Positions 1 to 11,141 of a stretch of DNA of 64,000 nt are shown piece by piece (position 1 is the stretch's first letter; each line of letters starts with the position of its first letter). Source of the stretch: Paraphysomonas bandaiensis (lineage: Eukaryota; Chrysophyceae). The stretch covers positions 248,001-312,000 of the forward strand of contig CBFFRP010000146.1 of NCBI GenBank assembly GCA_965644295.1, in the 5' to 3' direction. Position numbers and translations under genes: made by a program. The notes below the pieces were generated by a model, which worked only from the letters and a program-made list of their open reading frames with translations, was not told where the DNA came from and ran no database searches.

Positions 1-949
1 AAAAATCTGAGCTGGACAAGTCTTTCGTAGAACTGTCTCATTACAGCACGATCCTTGGACCTCAATACCTCTTGAACCTCATTTGTAATTTTGACTACCT
101 TACGATGACGCTTCACACTAAAAAATAGAACATTTAATACCCGTCTATATCGTTTTTTTGCATAACGCTCCTCTCCACACAACTCATGTGCCATCTGTTC
201 GCATTTGCTCTTCAGGCGTGAGAAAAAAGCATTCTTCCAGCACCGCCACCTGATTCTATTTTCTGTGTAATATTCACTCACTATACACGCCCTCCGCCTT
301 AACACAGAAAGTTCGAAAAGACGTCTAAATGCAGATTGGCAGCGTCCTTTCATGTATCGTTCATCGTGAATGCTCTCCAAGTGTTTACTCGAGCAAGTTT
401 GAATAGCACGCTGCAAAAATACACCCAAGGCCTTTCGAAGAGCATGTTTCCGTGCTTTCTCCATATTATGTAGACAATTAAACTTACGGATGATTCGATG
501 TCGCCATTGTATAATATATTGAATGATAGCTCGCTTGCGCCTGAAGCGTATGATTGCTTCCTGCTGGTGGTGCTTCCTCATTCGAACTAGTGCCTGTTGT
601 GAAGGTACCAATGATTTCGAATTACTTGGAATTCCATGATAGACACTTAGATTCGTGTCATCATTAAGAGAGTCTAAGTCATGCACCATCTCCCACACAG
701 CCTGACTTCTATTTTCCAGTTCTTTTTTTTTGGTTTGCAACCACTTTGTATTAATATCTTTACTCTTCGAGTGCTCCTCACTCTGTCGTCTGCCATTTAT
801 ATCAACATATACACGACTGTGTGTATTAGATGATAGATGTGAGGCAATATCCAGTGATGCCCCTGCACCCTACACATGCATTAGTTAGATTGATACAGCG
901 TATCATATGGTCTTACGTAGTAATCATACAGCACCTCCCGATTGGCCAT
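1..949 (-). CDS. Sfi1-like centrin-binding repeat protein (5' part, runs off the window)
   Basis: Seen: exon 1 is 917-949 (starts ATGGCCAATCGG, 11 residues). A 47-base GT...AG intron follows, then an open frame from 869 to the window edge with no stop, giving about 300 residues. The protein is rich in Arg, Lys and aromatic residues and repeats a W-K/R plus hydrophobic pattern, for example RWRCWKNAFFSRLKSK, VLNVLFFSVKRHRK and MRQFYERLVQLR. Known: Sfi1-type proteins form long helices with repeats ending in W-K/R that bind centrin at centrosomes and basal bodies. The match is by repeat pattern only; another Arg-rich helical or IQ-type protein is possible. The C-terminal part lies outside the window. 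It is head-to-head with the J-domain gene. Confidence 0.55.
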
Positions 950-1537
950 ATCACACTATCAACCCAATGCAATGTAATCCAGCATGTAGATATATAAAGG
1001 GTTATGTGGACGATAAGATGGCTGCATATCGTTCTGAACTATCATGACTGCCACTGTTCAATGTATACATACATATGCATACATATATAAGCCCCTATGC
1101 TCTATATGTATGTGTGTGTATTGTACATGGGGAAGATACTGTGGGCTAACAGTCATTTTTCTGTATTACCGGTATACTGTATCTGATAATACGGTGGGTA
1201 CTTGTTGACATGTACCTATTCAGAATGTTGTAATGTATATAGGTACATATATGAATATGATGTATACCATCATGTACGTACGACAGTCTGAGGAATAGTG
1301 GGTTCCACTGGCTATGGACAGCCCCCCACTCTTTCCTATCTAGTTGTACTTGTACGTATAGACCCATATACTGCTGTACACAGGTATCGATGTCTAGATG
1401 TAGTGTATAGTTGTGTGCCTGTGATCGTCCACTATAACCACATCACATCACATCACTGTTCTCTCAAGGAAACATATATATACACTATCTGTATATCTAT
1501 TTAACACGAGAGTTGGTGTCTGTCAATATCAGTCCGA
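950..1537. promoter_or_regulatory. Divergent promoter gap
   Basis: This 588-base gap separates the start of the Sfi1-like gene from the start of the J-domain gene. It is AT-rich with many TATA/GTAC palindromes. It carries an exact TACTGCTGTA at 1369-1378, 160 bases upstream of the J-domain start. The same 10-mer recurs in other divergent gaps. I see no gene. Confidence 0.4.
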
Positions 1538-2284
1538 ATGTCTTGTCCTTTCAAAGTGCTCAGTGTACCAAAAACAGCAACATTAGCTGAGATTAAGACT
1601 GCATATAGACGACTCGCTCTACAGCTACATCCAGATACTAATGGAGGGGATAAGGAGAAATCAGAACGATTTAAGAAAGTATCAGCGGCATATGACACTC
1701 TGACTGATCCAGAGCAACGAAAGAAATATGAATTCGAATCATCAATGAGGAATGCGTCTCAGTGGGGCAGTGGGCGTGGAGGCTATACAGTATACACGAA
1801 TCATACTCCGCGATATGCACATGGACAGGAGTTTCACTTTAATCAGGCAGAATGGGATGCATATCACTATGGCATTGATGAAGACGAATTCGACTTCTTT
1901 TCGGGGGAGGAAGTTGTTATTGAGATGGTTAATGGGAAGCCTCACGCAAGGCGATCTTCTCGAAAAAAAGGGGGCGGAAAGAATAATGGTCGCAGGCAGA
2001 GACAAGAGGATATATTTCATGGCTTCTCAGAAGCAGAAATTGAGGATATTATTAGGAATAGTGGGGCGTTTGACTCTCCAGAAATCAATCAGCACTACAA
2101 GCACCAGCAACAGTGGAAGTCGAATACTCGTTCACACTCCGGTAACAAAAATCATAATAGAAACAACACTAGTAAGGTGTATGGCCACAAAACTAGTGGA
2201 ACGGGAGGTAGTTCCAGTACAAAAAAGCGGTCATCACGGAGGCGTAGGGGAGGAGGCGGTAATGAGGATTGTGTTGTGTCGTAG
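1538..2284 (+). CDS. J-domain (DnaJ/Hsp40) co-chaperone, small, with basic tail
   Basis: Single exon, 248 residues. The N-terminus is a J domain of about 65 residues: PFKVLSVPKTATLAEIKTAY, then the HPD motif in LHPDTNGG at about residues 31-38, ending at the usual DPEQRKKYE helix IV. The J domain stimulates ATP hydrolysis by an Hsp70 partner. There is no Gly/Phe linker, zinc-finger or CTD substrate domain, so this is a J-only (class C) protein. The rest is low complexity with acidic stretches and a Lys/Arg/Ser/Gly-rich C-terminus (KKRSSRRRRGGGG), which could bind nucleic acid or localise to the nucleus (inference). The start is the first ATG and fits the J domain. Confidence 0.85.
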   Translation: MSCPFKVLSVPKTATLAEIKTAYRRLALQLHPDTNGGDKEKSERFKKVSAAYDTLTDPEQRKKYEFESSMRNASQWGSGRGGYTVYTNHTPRYAHGQEFHFNQAEWDAYHYGIDEDEFDFFSGEEVVIEMVNGKPHARRSSRKKGGGKNNGRRQRQEDIFHGFSEAEIEDIIRNSGAFDSPEINQHYKHQQQWKSNTRSHSGNKNHNRNNTSKVYGHKTSGTGGSSSTKKRSSRRRRGGGGNEDCVVS

Positions 2285-2639
2285 CGACATGCAACTGAGT
2301 ATCTCAAATTTTGTATATTACCAGCTTGATGCCAGTTATATAACTTGTAACTAGATGTTGTCGTTGAAACTGCTAATACCTGTATAGCATTTTAAAGTCT
2401 AAACATTGTCTTTGAGATGCGTAATAAAGTCAATCGAGGCTATACTGATGGGACACTTGACATGTAGTGTAGCAAATCGCCAATAGCAAGTCTACACGAC
2501 TACTACAGCTTGGTCATTGTAAAATACTTCCACCATAAGTTATCATAGTCGTCGTAGTATTCTTGTGCGGTATGCACTTAATGATATCTATAAATAACTT
2601 TAATAAATAGACAATTTGTCACTGACATCTACATCGGTG
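2285..2639. other. 3' flank of J-domain gene, no gene seen
   Basis: AT-rich sequence between the J-domain stop and the repeat block. I see no coding frame, RNA gene or clear repeat here. Confidence 0.4.
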
Positions 2640-3330
2640 GGCCTCAGAAAACAGGAACGTACATATATATTACCTATAGGTAGCTGGTAGCTTCCTACAG
2701 GAATCCTATAGGTACTTTATTAATTATACCTCCTGGTACGTATTAAGAACTTGTCTAGTACCTATAGATACATTTCAGCTATATAGATATAGATAGACCT
2801 ATAGGATTTTAAAATAGGACCACCTATGTGTGGCAAGACCAGCTACCACTATATAGGTGGGTCCTATATCTGGGTAGCTAGTAATCGCATTAGGAAACCC
2901 TATTAGGAACACCTATAGGTACTAAGCCAGTTCCTAGTTCTTAATATGTAACTATAGATACTACCTATTATTGACATTGCTACATATAGGTGGAAGGCCA
3001 GCTATAGGCTCTGGGTGGGTCCTATTTCTTGATACCTACTAATAATCGCTTTAGAAACCTCTCTTGCGCACTATATTTTTGACCTATAGGTTCTGCCTAG
3101 ATAGCTAACACAGCTGAGACACCTATTAGTACGATTATATGGTACCTATAGGCAATGTCCGCTAGCAACTACAAGATGTGGCAACTAACCTAAAGGTATA
3201 ATTTTATGGTACCTATAGGTGGTGAGAAATAGGCACCTACCTGAGGCATCTACTATAGGAATACCCCCAGCAAGAGGTACCTAATATAAGTAAATACCTA
3301 ATAGGTATGCACGAAGTACCTAGCAGTGAA
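2640..3330. repeat. Degenerate repeat block rich in CCTATAGG palindromes
   Basis: About 690 bases in which ACCTATAGGTAC-like palindromes and half-sites (CCTATAGG, GTACCTA, GGTCCTAT) recur every few tens of bases. Inside it a longer unit is repeated at about 157-base spacing: GGTGGGTCCTATATCTGGGT near 2858 and GGTGGGTCCTATTTCTTGAT near 3014, both followed by AATCGC..TTAG-AAACC. This looks like a decayed tandem or satellite-like array, or the remains of a repeat-rich mobile element. It lies in the convergent gap between the J-domain gene and the histidine kinase. It has no coding capacity. Confidence 0.6.
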
Positions 3331-3335
3331 TATTT

Positions 3336-3812
3336 CTGATTATTAGCAATAGAACTAATGTAGCAAAAAAATTTAACTAACTATAGTGCTTAACTCTGGT
3401 ATCCTACTATTTGGCGCTACAAAAGCTGCTTGTACAACCACTTTCGCTCTCTGTCTTTAAAGTTAACACCCCGGATACTGGACTTCAGTAGGCGGCCCAA
3501 TACCCCGAATGACCTGAAATGGGCTCATTCGAGGATGTTTGACTTTTCAGCAGCAGGCAGCCCAATACCCTGGTTGCCCTTGAGATGGACCCATTCCCGG
3601 ATGCCTGTGAAGTTGTCAAGGCTCAAAGATGTCTACACAAGTGACACTTATTTGTGTCCCTTGTACTACATAAGCATTAAGCTATGAGTGGGCAGAACAA
3701 CAATATCTGCTGACTGTATATTATGTGATTCACGTTAGTTTCCCTGAGAAAATATATCTGTACTTATCCCCCAGAACACCGCGAGAAGGTGCGGGCCTGA
3801 CTTTGTTGAGGG
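3336..3812 (+). repeat. Dispersed repeat family B, copy 1
   Basis: About 480 bases with an inverted relative at 27653-28095. Matching blocks in order include CTGATTATTAGCAATAG, GAACTAATGTAGCA, GCCCAATACCC..GG, GATGTCTACACAAGTGACA, GAGTGGGCAGAACAACAATA, TTAGTTTCCC and ACTTTGTTGAGGG. The 3' part also matches 37203-37270. I find no protein domain, terminal repeats or clear target-site duplication, so it is probably a non-autonomous element. The sequence after it up to 4248 has an unsupported 74-codon frame at 3843-4067 and nothing else I recognise. Confidence 0.7.
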
Positions 3813-4248
3813 ACGAAGTACCTATATTTTGAAAGCAGCGTTATGAATTCCAGCAGCATTGTCGTCCAGATGACACTCAACAATCGGGGTCTTGTTATGA
3901 GTTCGTCAAACAATGTACAACGTTGTGGAGAACAAGTTGATACTCACAATCCTTTTGTAGTTCTATTAGGTGATACCTTACGCTCATTGTATGTATTCAC
4001 CTCACACCTCACTACCACATCGCACCAAAACTTTACAGCCGTCGTGTATGATAGGATGATGCAATAGATTGCTCCACCCATTACCCTTCTTTCGCCTCAG
4101 AACACCTTTCCTACAGGACACTTGAGGCGTTGTGCTATACAGCTTAATATGCTATCGAGAATCTATATAATTAAGCCAGTAAATTAGTAGCAATTAAACG
4201 GCAAAATTTACCAAGAATAATAATTGGATTTATCATTTACCAGCCTCT

Positions 4249-4932
4249 ACCTTTGGTATACCCTTAACACTGTGATCTAAGACTACATATAATATAACTG
4301 TGTTTTAGATTTATATTTACTTGAAGCTCAGTCTAACTGTTAATTGGCAATTCAATTATTACCCAAGCCTGACGTATACTGCACTTCATACTCGTGCGTA
4401 CTACTATCATAGTGATTACCAGGCTTGCGTAATAATTAATTGGCAATTACTTGGTGACAGATGTCCAACAATTACTAATCTCAATCATCGAATTATTGAC
4501 AAGGGAGGTAATTAATTGGCTATAATTGCCAATTAATTACCTTCAATTCTATTGCTAGATTTTAGAATAACTTTCTGAACTATAATCTCATTCTAAATTA
4601 ATTGGCAACATTTTTACCAATAATATAATTGAAATGATCACTTCTAAAACCAATTAATTGTTATGCAAGCCTGGTCATTTCAGCCTGAATCAATTTCTCT
4701 AAAATAATACTATAATCATTCACATTATAATATTATCTGTTATTACTGTCTGTTTCTACCACAATGTCGATTGTGTTTTATTAATGAAGACATATAAAAA
4801 AGGTGAATTGTGATATCTGTACAACTGCGGAATAACAAACCTAGTTAGACTGAGCTTCAAGTAACTATAAATCTAAAACACGGTTATATTATATGTAGTC
4901 TTAGATCACAGCGATAAGGGTATACCAAAGGT
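4249..4932. mobile_element. Foldback/MITE-like element with 90-bp terminal inverted repeats
   Basis: The left arm (4249-4339, starting ACCTTTGGTATACCCTTA) is the near-exact reverse complement of the right arm (4843-4932, ending GGTATACCAAAGGT). I count only a few mismatches over about 90 bases. The trinucleotide TCT sits immediately outside both ends (4246-4248 and 4933-4935), consistent with a 3-bp target-site duplication. The AT-rich core carries repeated TTAATTGGCAA motifs and a perfect-looking palindrome at 4507-4541. No transposase is encoded, so it would be non-autonomous. The 3-bp duplication could be chance. It lies in a convergent gap, 3' of both neighbouring genes. Confidence 0.75.
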
Positions 4933-5057
4933 TCTTTCACATATCAGGGACAGGTTTCACCATTCTTCCATTCGGAAGTGTTATGAGCAGCTGCGTATAG
5001 AAACAGTTACAGCTGTTTAATACAAGTACTGTACAAATAATATCACGTTAAACAATT

Positions 5058-7108
5058 TTACAATAAAACACTCAGACAGTTATTTAAAATGGAGATACGA
5101 TGCAACTCACCCACAAGCATATCCATTATATTATGTAGAGTACAAGGTTTAATGATGACTTCATCAGCTCCAGCCGCAAAGAAAGAAGCTCGTTCTTCAG
5201 GCATCGCATTTCCAGTAAGAAATGAAATATACCCCTTATATCCACCCTCTTTAATGAGACGCGTAGCTTCAATGCCATTCATTACGGGCATGTTTACGTC
5301 CATAATTATAACATCAAAAGGGTTATTATCAACAGCCGATGTCCTTACAGCTTCTACAGCTTCCATCCCGTCAGCAGCTTGTGATACAGATCCAACATAT
5401 GAGCATACTAGACGGGATATCATTTTTCGATTCACTGCAGAGTCATCAACAACTAAGACTCGCCCAATTTTAATGTCATTAATTGTGGTGCGTCTTGCAT
5501 CGAAGTTGTTGCGAGAAGTGGATCCAGACTTGGGTGTTGATGCATAAATTTTGGGCGTTTGAGGCAAAAAACGACTCCGCAGAGTCTGGGCTGTGTCGAT
5601 TGCAGTTTCACTGAATCCAGAAATATTTGGCGTTGGCCTCCGAATACGTGGGTTCCGACTTACTTGTCACAAAGGCGTAGAAGTCAACTTGGCCACCAGG
5701 TGGAGTAAACTTAAGTGCATTAGATACAAGATTTCGAAGAACTTGACTGAATTTGCTGACATCGACATGAATATATATATCTTTGTTGGAAATAGAAGGA
5801 TCTATGTGCTTTTCATCCTTGTGACAAAATGATATTTTTTTTTGACGTGCCTAGTACTACATATTAGAATAATGAATTACTAGAGCATACGAGTATTATG
5901 TATCACCAAACGTGTATAAACGGCTTAAGTACCTGAATGTCAAACGGTTCTACCACAGAAGATAGTAGATCGTGTATCTTTATATCCTTCGTATCGAGGT
6001 GCAGATTCCCACCTTCTATTTTGTTTACAAGCAGAAAATCATCCAAAATATTCACTGCTACACAACACGAGTTTTCAATATCTGTAACAATATGCCGTAT
6101 CTCACTCAATGTTGCAGACTCTAGGGATTGTAGTCGACAATTTAACAGTTGTATCCCCATGTAGACTGTATTAAGTGGAGTTCTGAGCTCATGGGAAATA
6201 TAGCTGACAAAATCGCGTTTTGATTGAAGGATGTGCTGAAAATTAAAACAAACGCTGTTAAACATGAAGAACAGGAATAATAAAATAAATAAACATATGC
6301 ACAGCACACCAATAACTCATACGATCGAAACACTCACCTCCGCAACAGATTTTTCGTGTCTCGCCAGTCGTCCAGGGATCACAGTGGCGATAATGCATAT
6401 GAATATATCACCTACGACGGTGTAGGTAGGTTGCTCTAAACCAAACGCCACTACATATTTACAAATAAAATTCAAAACTGACAAAACTACATAGAACGTA
6501 TTAAGGTCTCTCTTTCTCCATAGACGTTTCATACACAGTGCAAGTAGCATGACTTGTGACAAAATGTCACATACAAGCGACGCATGCATCCAGTTGTTAT
6601 TTAAATAGGGAGAATCGAATATATACCACAGTCTCGCTTGTAGAGGAAAAACAGTTAATATTGAAATTGAAAATGTCATGATTTTGGTTCCACTCCCGCA
6701 GCCATCATGAAGAAGGAAACTCAGTAGTGATCCTTTTAGCAAATATTCTCGGCAAAATATACAACACATGCCCACTGATATCGATCGTGCGGAGATGCTG
6801 CTAGTCGCAACATAACAAACGGCATTCGGAACAAAGAGAGCCGAAAAGAGCATCCACTGTGAGAATGTAATCTTCCATGGAAGATAATAGTCCAGAATAG
6901 TATCCAGTAGAAGTGGTAAAGAGGCTGAGATCGCCACCAGTACTAATGTCCGGTGTTCTTTCCAGTTAAAGTTTGATTGAGGGTCGAAATAACTCAAATC
7001 AGCGTCATTGTTAGTAAATATAAGAGGAAAGTATGCCGTTATGCTACATAAAAGAAAGAATAGCAAACAAACCTCTCGTGAGAAGTAAAGAGATAATACA
7101 CGCATCAT
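5058..7108 (-). CDS. Hybrid histidine kinase with membrane sensor, apparently lacking the ATP lid
   Basis: Exon 1 (6338-7108, 257 residues) encodes several hydrophobic segments, a multi-pass membrane sensor. Exon 2 (5933-6235) holds the HisKA H-box SYISHELRTPLN, with the phospho-acceptor His. Exon 3 begins at 5817 and encodes the N-box VLRNLVSNALKFTPPGG. The receiver domain (about 5058-5500) has the acidic pair VVDD, the phospho-Asp in DVIIMDVNMPVMNG, the Thr in FLTGN and the Lys in VIIKP. Odd: only about 130 bases separate the N-box from the receiver linker, and no G1, F or G2 box is present. Reading through exon 3 reaches YFWIQ, a typical strand before G1, then a stop at 5608-5610, while the receiver is in another frame. 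A weak alternative splice path restores the frame but not the G boxes. Either an internal deletion (pseudogene or assembly error) or a kinase-dead phosphorelay protein. The last residues are uncertain because a GTGAGT donor follows MDMLV. Confidence 0.7.
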
Positions 7109-8171
7109 GGATATGTTTCTTTATATCAATATAAGTCTCATTATAGTCATATATATATGAGTCAGTAGGTATGAAACTCGTTATTGTTCTCACACCCCTC
7201 ATACTCATACTCATACTCCTCATACTCATACTCCTCATACTCATACTCCTCATACTCATACTGTATGTTGAATTAAGATATGAAGATATTCGTCACTGGC
7301 AGATGATCACTTCATACAGAGGGAAGTGATCTTCCCCTTCACGGGCATAGGAACTCCCTACGCACTTGTAGAAGTTCTATACACACTACGTATATCGTAC
7401 ATATACCGTCTTGTGTAACAATAAAAGTGCAGTATTTCTACCGTATACAGAGTACACGCACATACTATATTCGATTTTCGACATAAAACAACAGGTTTTT
7501 ATTTGACCACCTTGACTAGACACATAAAAACTGGGTATTTTTAAGTTAGCTGCATTGTTGTTATGGATGTACACTGCTGTACAGTAGCTCTGGTGTTGAG
7601 TGTCCACAAACGGTACATACATATAACAGAAGGATCTAAATCATGGCGCGCTATAAGATAATTCAGAGATGAGACTGAGAGTACACAGGAAGGGCTAACC
7701 CATTGCCCACATAACTACGGACATAAGTTAACCTCGTTAGAATGAGATGTGTTTCATTCAGTACGTATGTTTCTACACGTTTCTCACGAATATGAACAAT
7801 AGGCACTACAGGGCAGGTCTTGGGGACAACATATTGCAATACTATTGTTAGATAGCGTCTCAACAATAATATTGATGGAGTTGTGCAGTATATTGCAATA
7901 TGGTAGTATTGTGATTAAGTAACTAAACACTTGCGTAGATTCCAAACCTACTACACTGCCAGACAACCACTACCTAGTGCTTTTCTAATCACCACTTTCC
8001 TCGTACTCATTCTCTGAGCTATCATTGGTGATGTTATTATCACCAAATTCATTCAAAAGTAATTGAAATATGCATCCAGCCACAAGTGTCGATTAGCTTT
8101 CAGAAACTATGTCATAAGTGTAGTAGAATGCATACTTGTGTGCATCACAGAGATAATAAGTCTAGCTGCGC
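7109..8171. promoter_or_regulatory. Upstream region of the histidine kinase, with minisatellite
   Basis: Starting 87 bases upstream of the kinase ATG, at 7196-7262, is a short minisatellite of CTCATACTCATAC-type units. Further out, ACTGCTGTA occurs at 7573-7581, one base short of the 10-mer seen in other promoter gaps. The short open frames between 7386 and 7966 look non-coding. Nothing else recognised. Confidence 0.4.
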
Positions 8172-8453
8172 TGAACCGGCGTTTACGTGTATAGGAAGTA
8201 CTTTTCTCAAGTCGTCGAGCATTATGGCGGTGACATCGGAATTCTGCCGAGCAGTAGGAATTCTATCAGCCACTACATCCGGCGGCCTTTGACTCTTGAT
8301 ACAGGATCTTTCACAGGAACAATATTGATGGAATTTTTGGCCGGTCCACCAATCAGTATATCTTACAATATATTGTTCCCTATGCTGCTACAGGGTAATA
8401 TCACATACAATGTTGACCTGTATGTGAAATTTATGGACTGGCTTAGAACCTGA
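8172..8453 (+). pseudogene. Possible remnant of a plus-strand gene, unrecognised
   Basis: An open stretch of about 90 codons ends with TGA at 8451-8453. It has a protein-like composition (for example HYIRRPLTLDTGSFTGT and GPPISISYNILFPMLLQ) and a higher GC content than its surroundings. I recognise no family, no convincing ATG and no upstream exon. Its main support is context: it fills one of only two places where the alternating strand order of the window is broken. It could equally be a chance open frame. Confidence 0.25.
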
Positions 8454-8652
8454 TTCTTATATATATTTCTGGTGATAAACGATCGCAGACCAAACTATTC
8501 ATACTGGCGGTAATTAATCAGTTACTGATAATGATTCAGTGTATGATATCTAATATAAAACAGTAATAGAATTCAGGTCAACAAGTAGCGTAACATATAA
8601 ATCACAGTAAATACAAAAAGGAAAAATACTTCGAATTGCTTTGTACAAAAGA

Positions 8653-10532
8653 CTAAAACATAGATTGTCTGGAGGGATCGACGAGAGACTTATACTGTGG
8701 TTCCTGTACATTCGACACTCTACTAACGCAAAAATAGTAAACGATGGCTGTCATAAGTATAGTATTGGCACACAGCGAAAGCACCACAATAACGAAGACC
8801 CACAAGTCCATATCATACCACTTTGATTTCCTGCAGTGGTTGCAATCAGCTGAAATGGATGATTGGGGGTATAGGATCTCCATATTGACAGATCTCTGAC
8901 TACGATAAGCAGCCGGATAAGAAGTTTCGAACATTCTTGGGAGCCCATAAGAAAACACATCTGCCCACGAGGATAGGGAGTGGACACCACCGCGAGAACT
9001 AATGTACAGCAATGTGCTCGTGGTATCATCATCACTGAGCCCAACTTTATCCCACACGTTCACAAATTGGTCAACGTATTCTGAATATATTAGGGGTGTA
9101 TACATATTATTGATATACATCGGTCCTTCTTGTGTACCCAGTGAAACAACCACTGAATTAGGGAATGGATCACTGTAATCGACCTGCCCGTTCCACCTGC
9201 GACGAAAAGACTTGGTATCTGGCACTCGTAGACTAGCAAATGATTTTTGACTTATAACATCAGCTAATTCGCCACCATTCCACCACAGGGATGGTGAAAT
9301 GCCAAGTGATCGCTTATATTTCCCCGATCGAGTAACAGTTGCATAGCAAGCCATTAGTCCTCCCAAACTGTTGCAAACAGTAAAACACGGTGACATAAAT
9401 ATAATCACTAGGTTGCAATATACTCTTCAAACTGCTCATTACAAATATAATTGTCTACTGCTTACATAATATATACACATATCGATACTCTCGAATATAT
9501 CGTTCACTGACCTTGATCCCGATATGCTGACTTCCCCTATATCCATCCCAATGCCACTCAATACAGTAGGGATAATCTCATCCCAAATCATATCTAACAG
9601 CTTATCTCCTCCACCGGTTAACTGCTTGTCACTGCAATCAGTTGCAACATCAGAGTTACACTCTGACGGGGTGAATTCGTAATATCTTTGACTGCATTCT
9701 TCAGTGGCGCATCTCTCACTGTTCGTTCCTGGCGGGACACCAATAACAACCGTTTCAGGAATGTCACCACTAAGGATCAACGACTCTAAGCCTGTGTCAA
9801 GAAATTAGAAATACGGAAAACGCCATACTATAGAAATACGAAAACATCATTGCTTAAATATACTGATATGCTACCTGCTTGAGACACCATGAATTCGGTA
9901 ACAAAGTCTGACCCATCTAGAAGAACTAGTACATTCATTTGTCGATGTATATTGTTCTCTACATATGTTGATGGTACAAATAGTGAAATATTTCGGTAAT
10001 TTTTAAAATATGAGGAATAAAAATTGTGGATAGCGGTATGTACGGTTCCAGTAGCAAGCAAATCAAAAGCAGGATAGATACTCATATTCACTCTGGAGTC
10101 AACGTTTGGTATATATGTCGTATACGGCCCCTGTCGAGGAACACAAGTGCTACCTGCAAGGTATGAAACAGGAGGACAAGATTCAATTGTATTAAACTGT
10201 GAATTTTGGGATATCTGGACATATAATTGGCCCTCGTATTCACCTAGATCTAAATCGTACCGCCAGTGGTTGTTTTCAATTCGGTTGGATGAATTACTAA
10301 CGTACATTGAATAGTTCCCAAAGTCGGGGTAATATTGGCCATTAGATGTCAGAGATAATTCATAAGAATACGGTAAACTAGAGTAACCGAGGACGAAAAT
10401 ATTGCCCTCAGCACCGCTCTCTGATCGTATCAGGTGCTCTGGATAAAATATATCGATGGATAGTACAGATGCATGCACGAACTGTAACCCCAAACAAAGC
10501 AGTAATGATAAGAAATATATTCTAGTAATCAT
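8653..10532 (-). CDS. Putative esterase (PF00756-type alpha/beta hydrolase), secreted and C-terminally membrane-anchored
   Basis: Exons 9875-10532, 9512-9791 and 8653-9367 join in frame to 550 residues. The start at 10532 is chosen over an ATG 13 codons upstream because it begins a classic signal peptide (MITRIYFLSLLLCLGL). Features in order: an N-terminal domain of about 150 residues, the strand NVLVLLDGSDF, an oxyanion-region loop, the nucleophile motif GSSLGG (Ser split as AG|T by an intron), PSLWWNGG, and a candidate catalytic His in GGVHSLSSW. Near the C-terminus a hydrophobic segment (LWVFVIVVLSLCANTILMT) is followed by a short cytoplasmic tail. The fold matches the enterochelin-esterase/esterase-D-like family; the substrate is unknown. 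It probably acts at the cell surface or in a secretory compartment. It is head-to-head with the kinase at 11142. Confidence 0.75.
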
Positions 10533-11141
10533 GTGGAAGTATTTCGTTATTATGCATTGTGTGTTTTGCAATAGCTAATTTACACGCTCTCTATTTGGTG
10601 TATTGGATCATGTGCTCTCTGTTGGTACACATGTACCCGTATACAGTGTACATATATTCGTACCTCGATATGTATCGCAGTACAGTATATAGCCATCCAC
10701 TCCTGACATGGTTAGACCACAAGAACCAGTAGGAATTCCTATACAGTAGAATACGACTGTTCATCTCAGAACAAAAGAACAATCACAGCACTAGTAGTAA
10801 ACTTGAACTTCAATGGTAGAGTAATATTTAATACTCAAAACCAACAGTTTTTAGATGAAAATCCATATTTTTGTATGAAAATGCGTATTATTTCGAATTC
10901 TAACAACATGCACAGCAGGGAATTATGTGAAATGTAATAACCAATTAAAACACTTGAAAAGGATTTCCATAAATGTGATTAGATAATGGGATAGATCTCC
11001 CACTGAGAGTGCGAGGCAGCATGCTTGCAATGGTAGGTCTAAATGCGTTTGCAGGTATGTCATTAACATTCAAATCTTCCGCGGTTTATGCATAGAATGA
11101 TTGTTCAGACTTGCTTCTGGGTCATTTAATTCAACTATAGA
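10533..11141. promoter_or_regulatory. Divergent promoter gap
   Basis: 609 bases between esterase and kinase starts. A block at 10832-10880 (CAAAACCAACAG ... AAATCCATATTTT) resembles one at 45694-45745 in another divergent gap. No gene seen. Confidence 0.35.

Noticed and set aside
3843-4067. 74-codon plus-strand frame after repeat B
   Set aside because: No domain, no intron partners, biased AT-rich composition; lies between two repeats.
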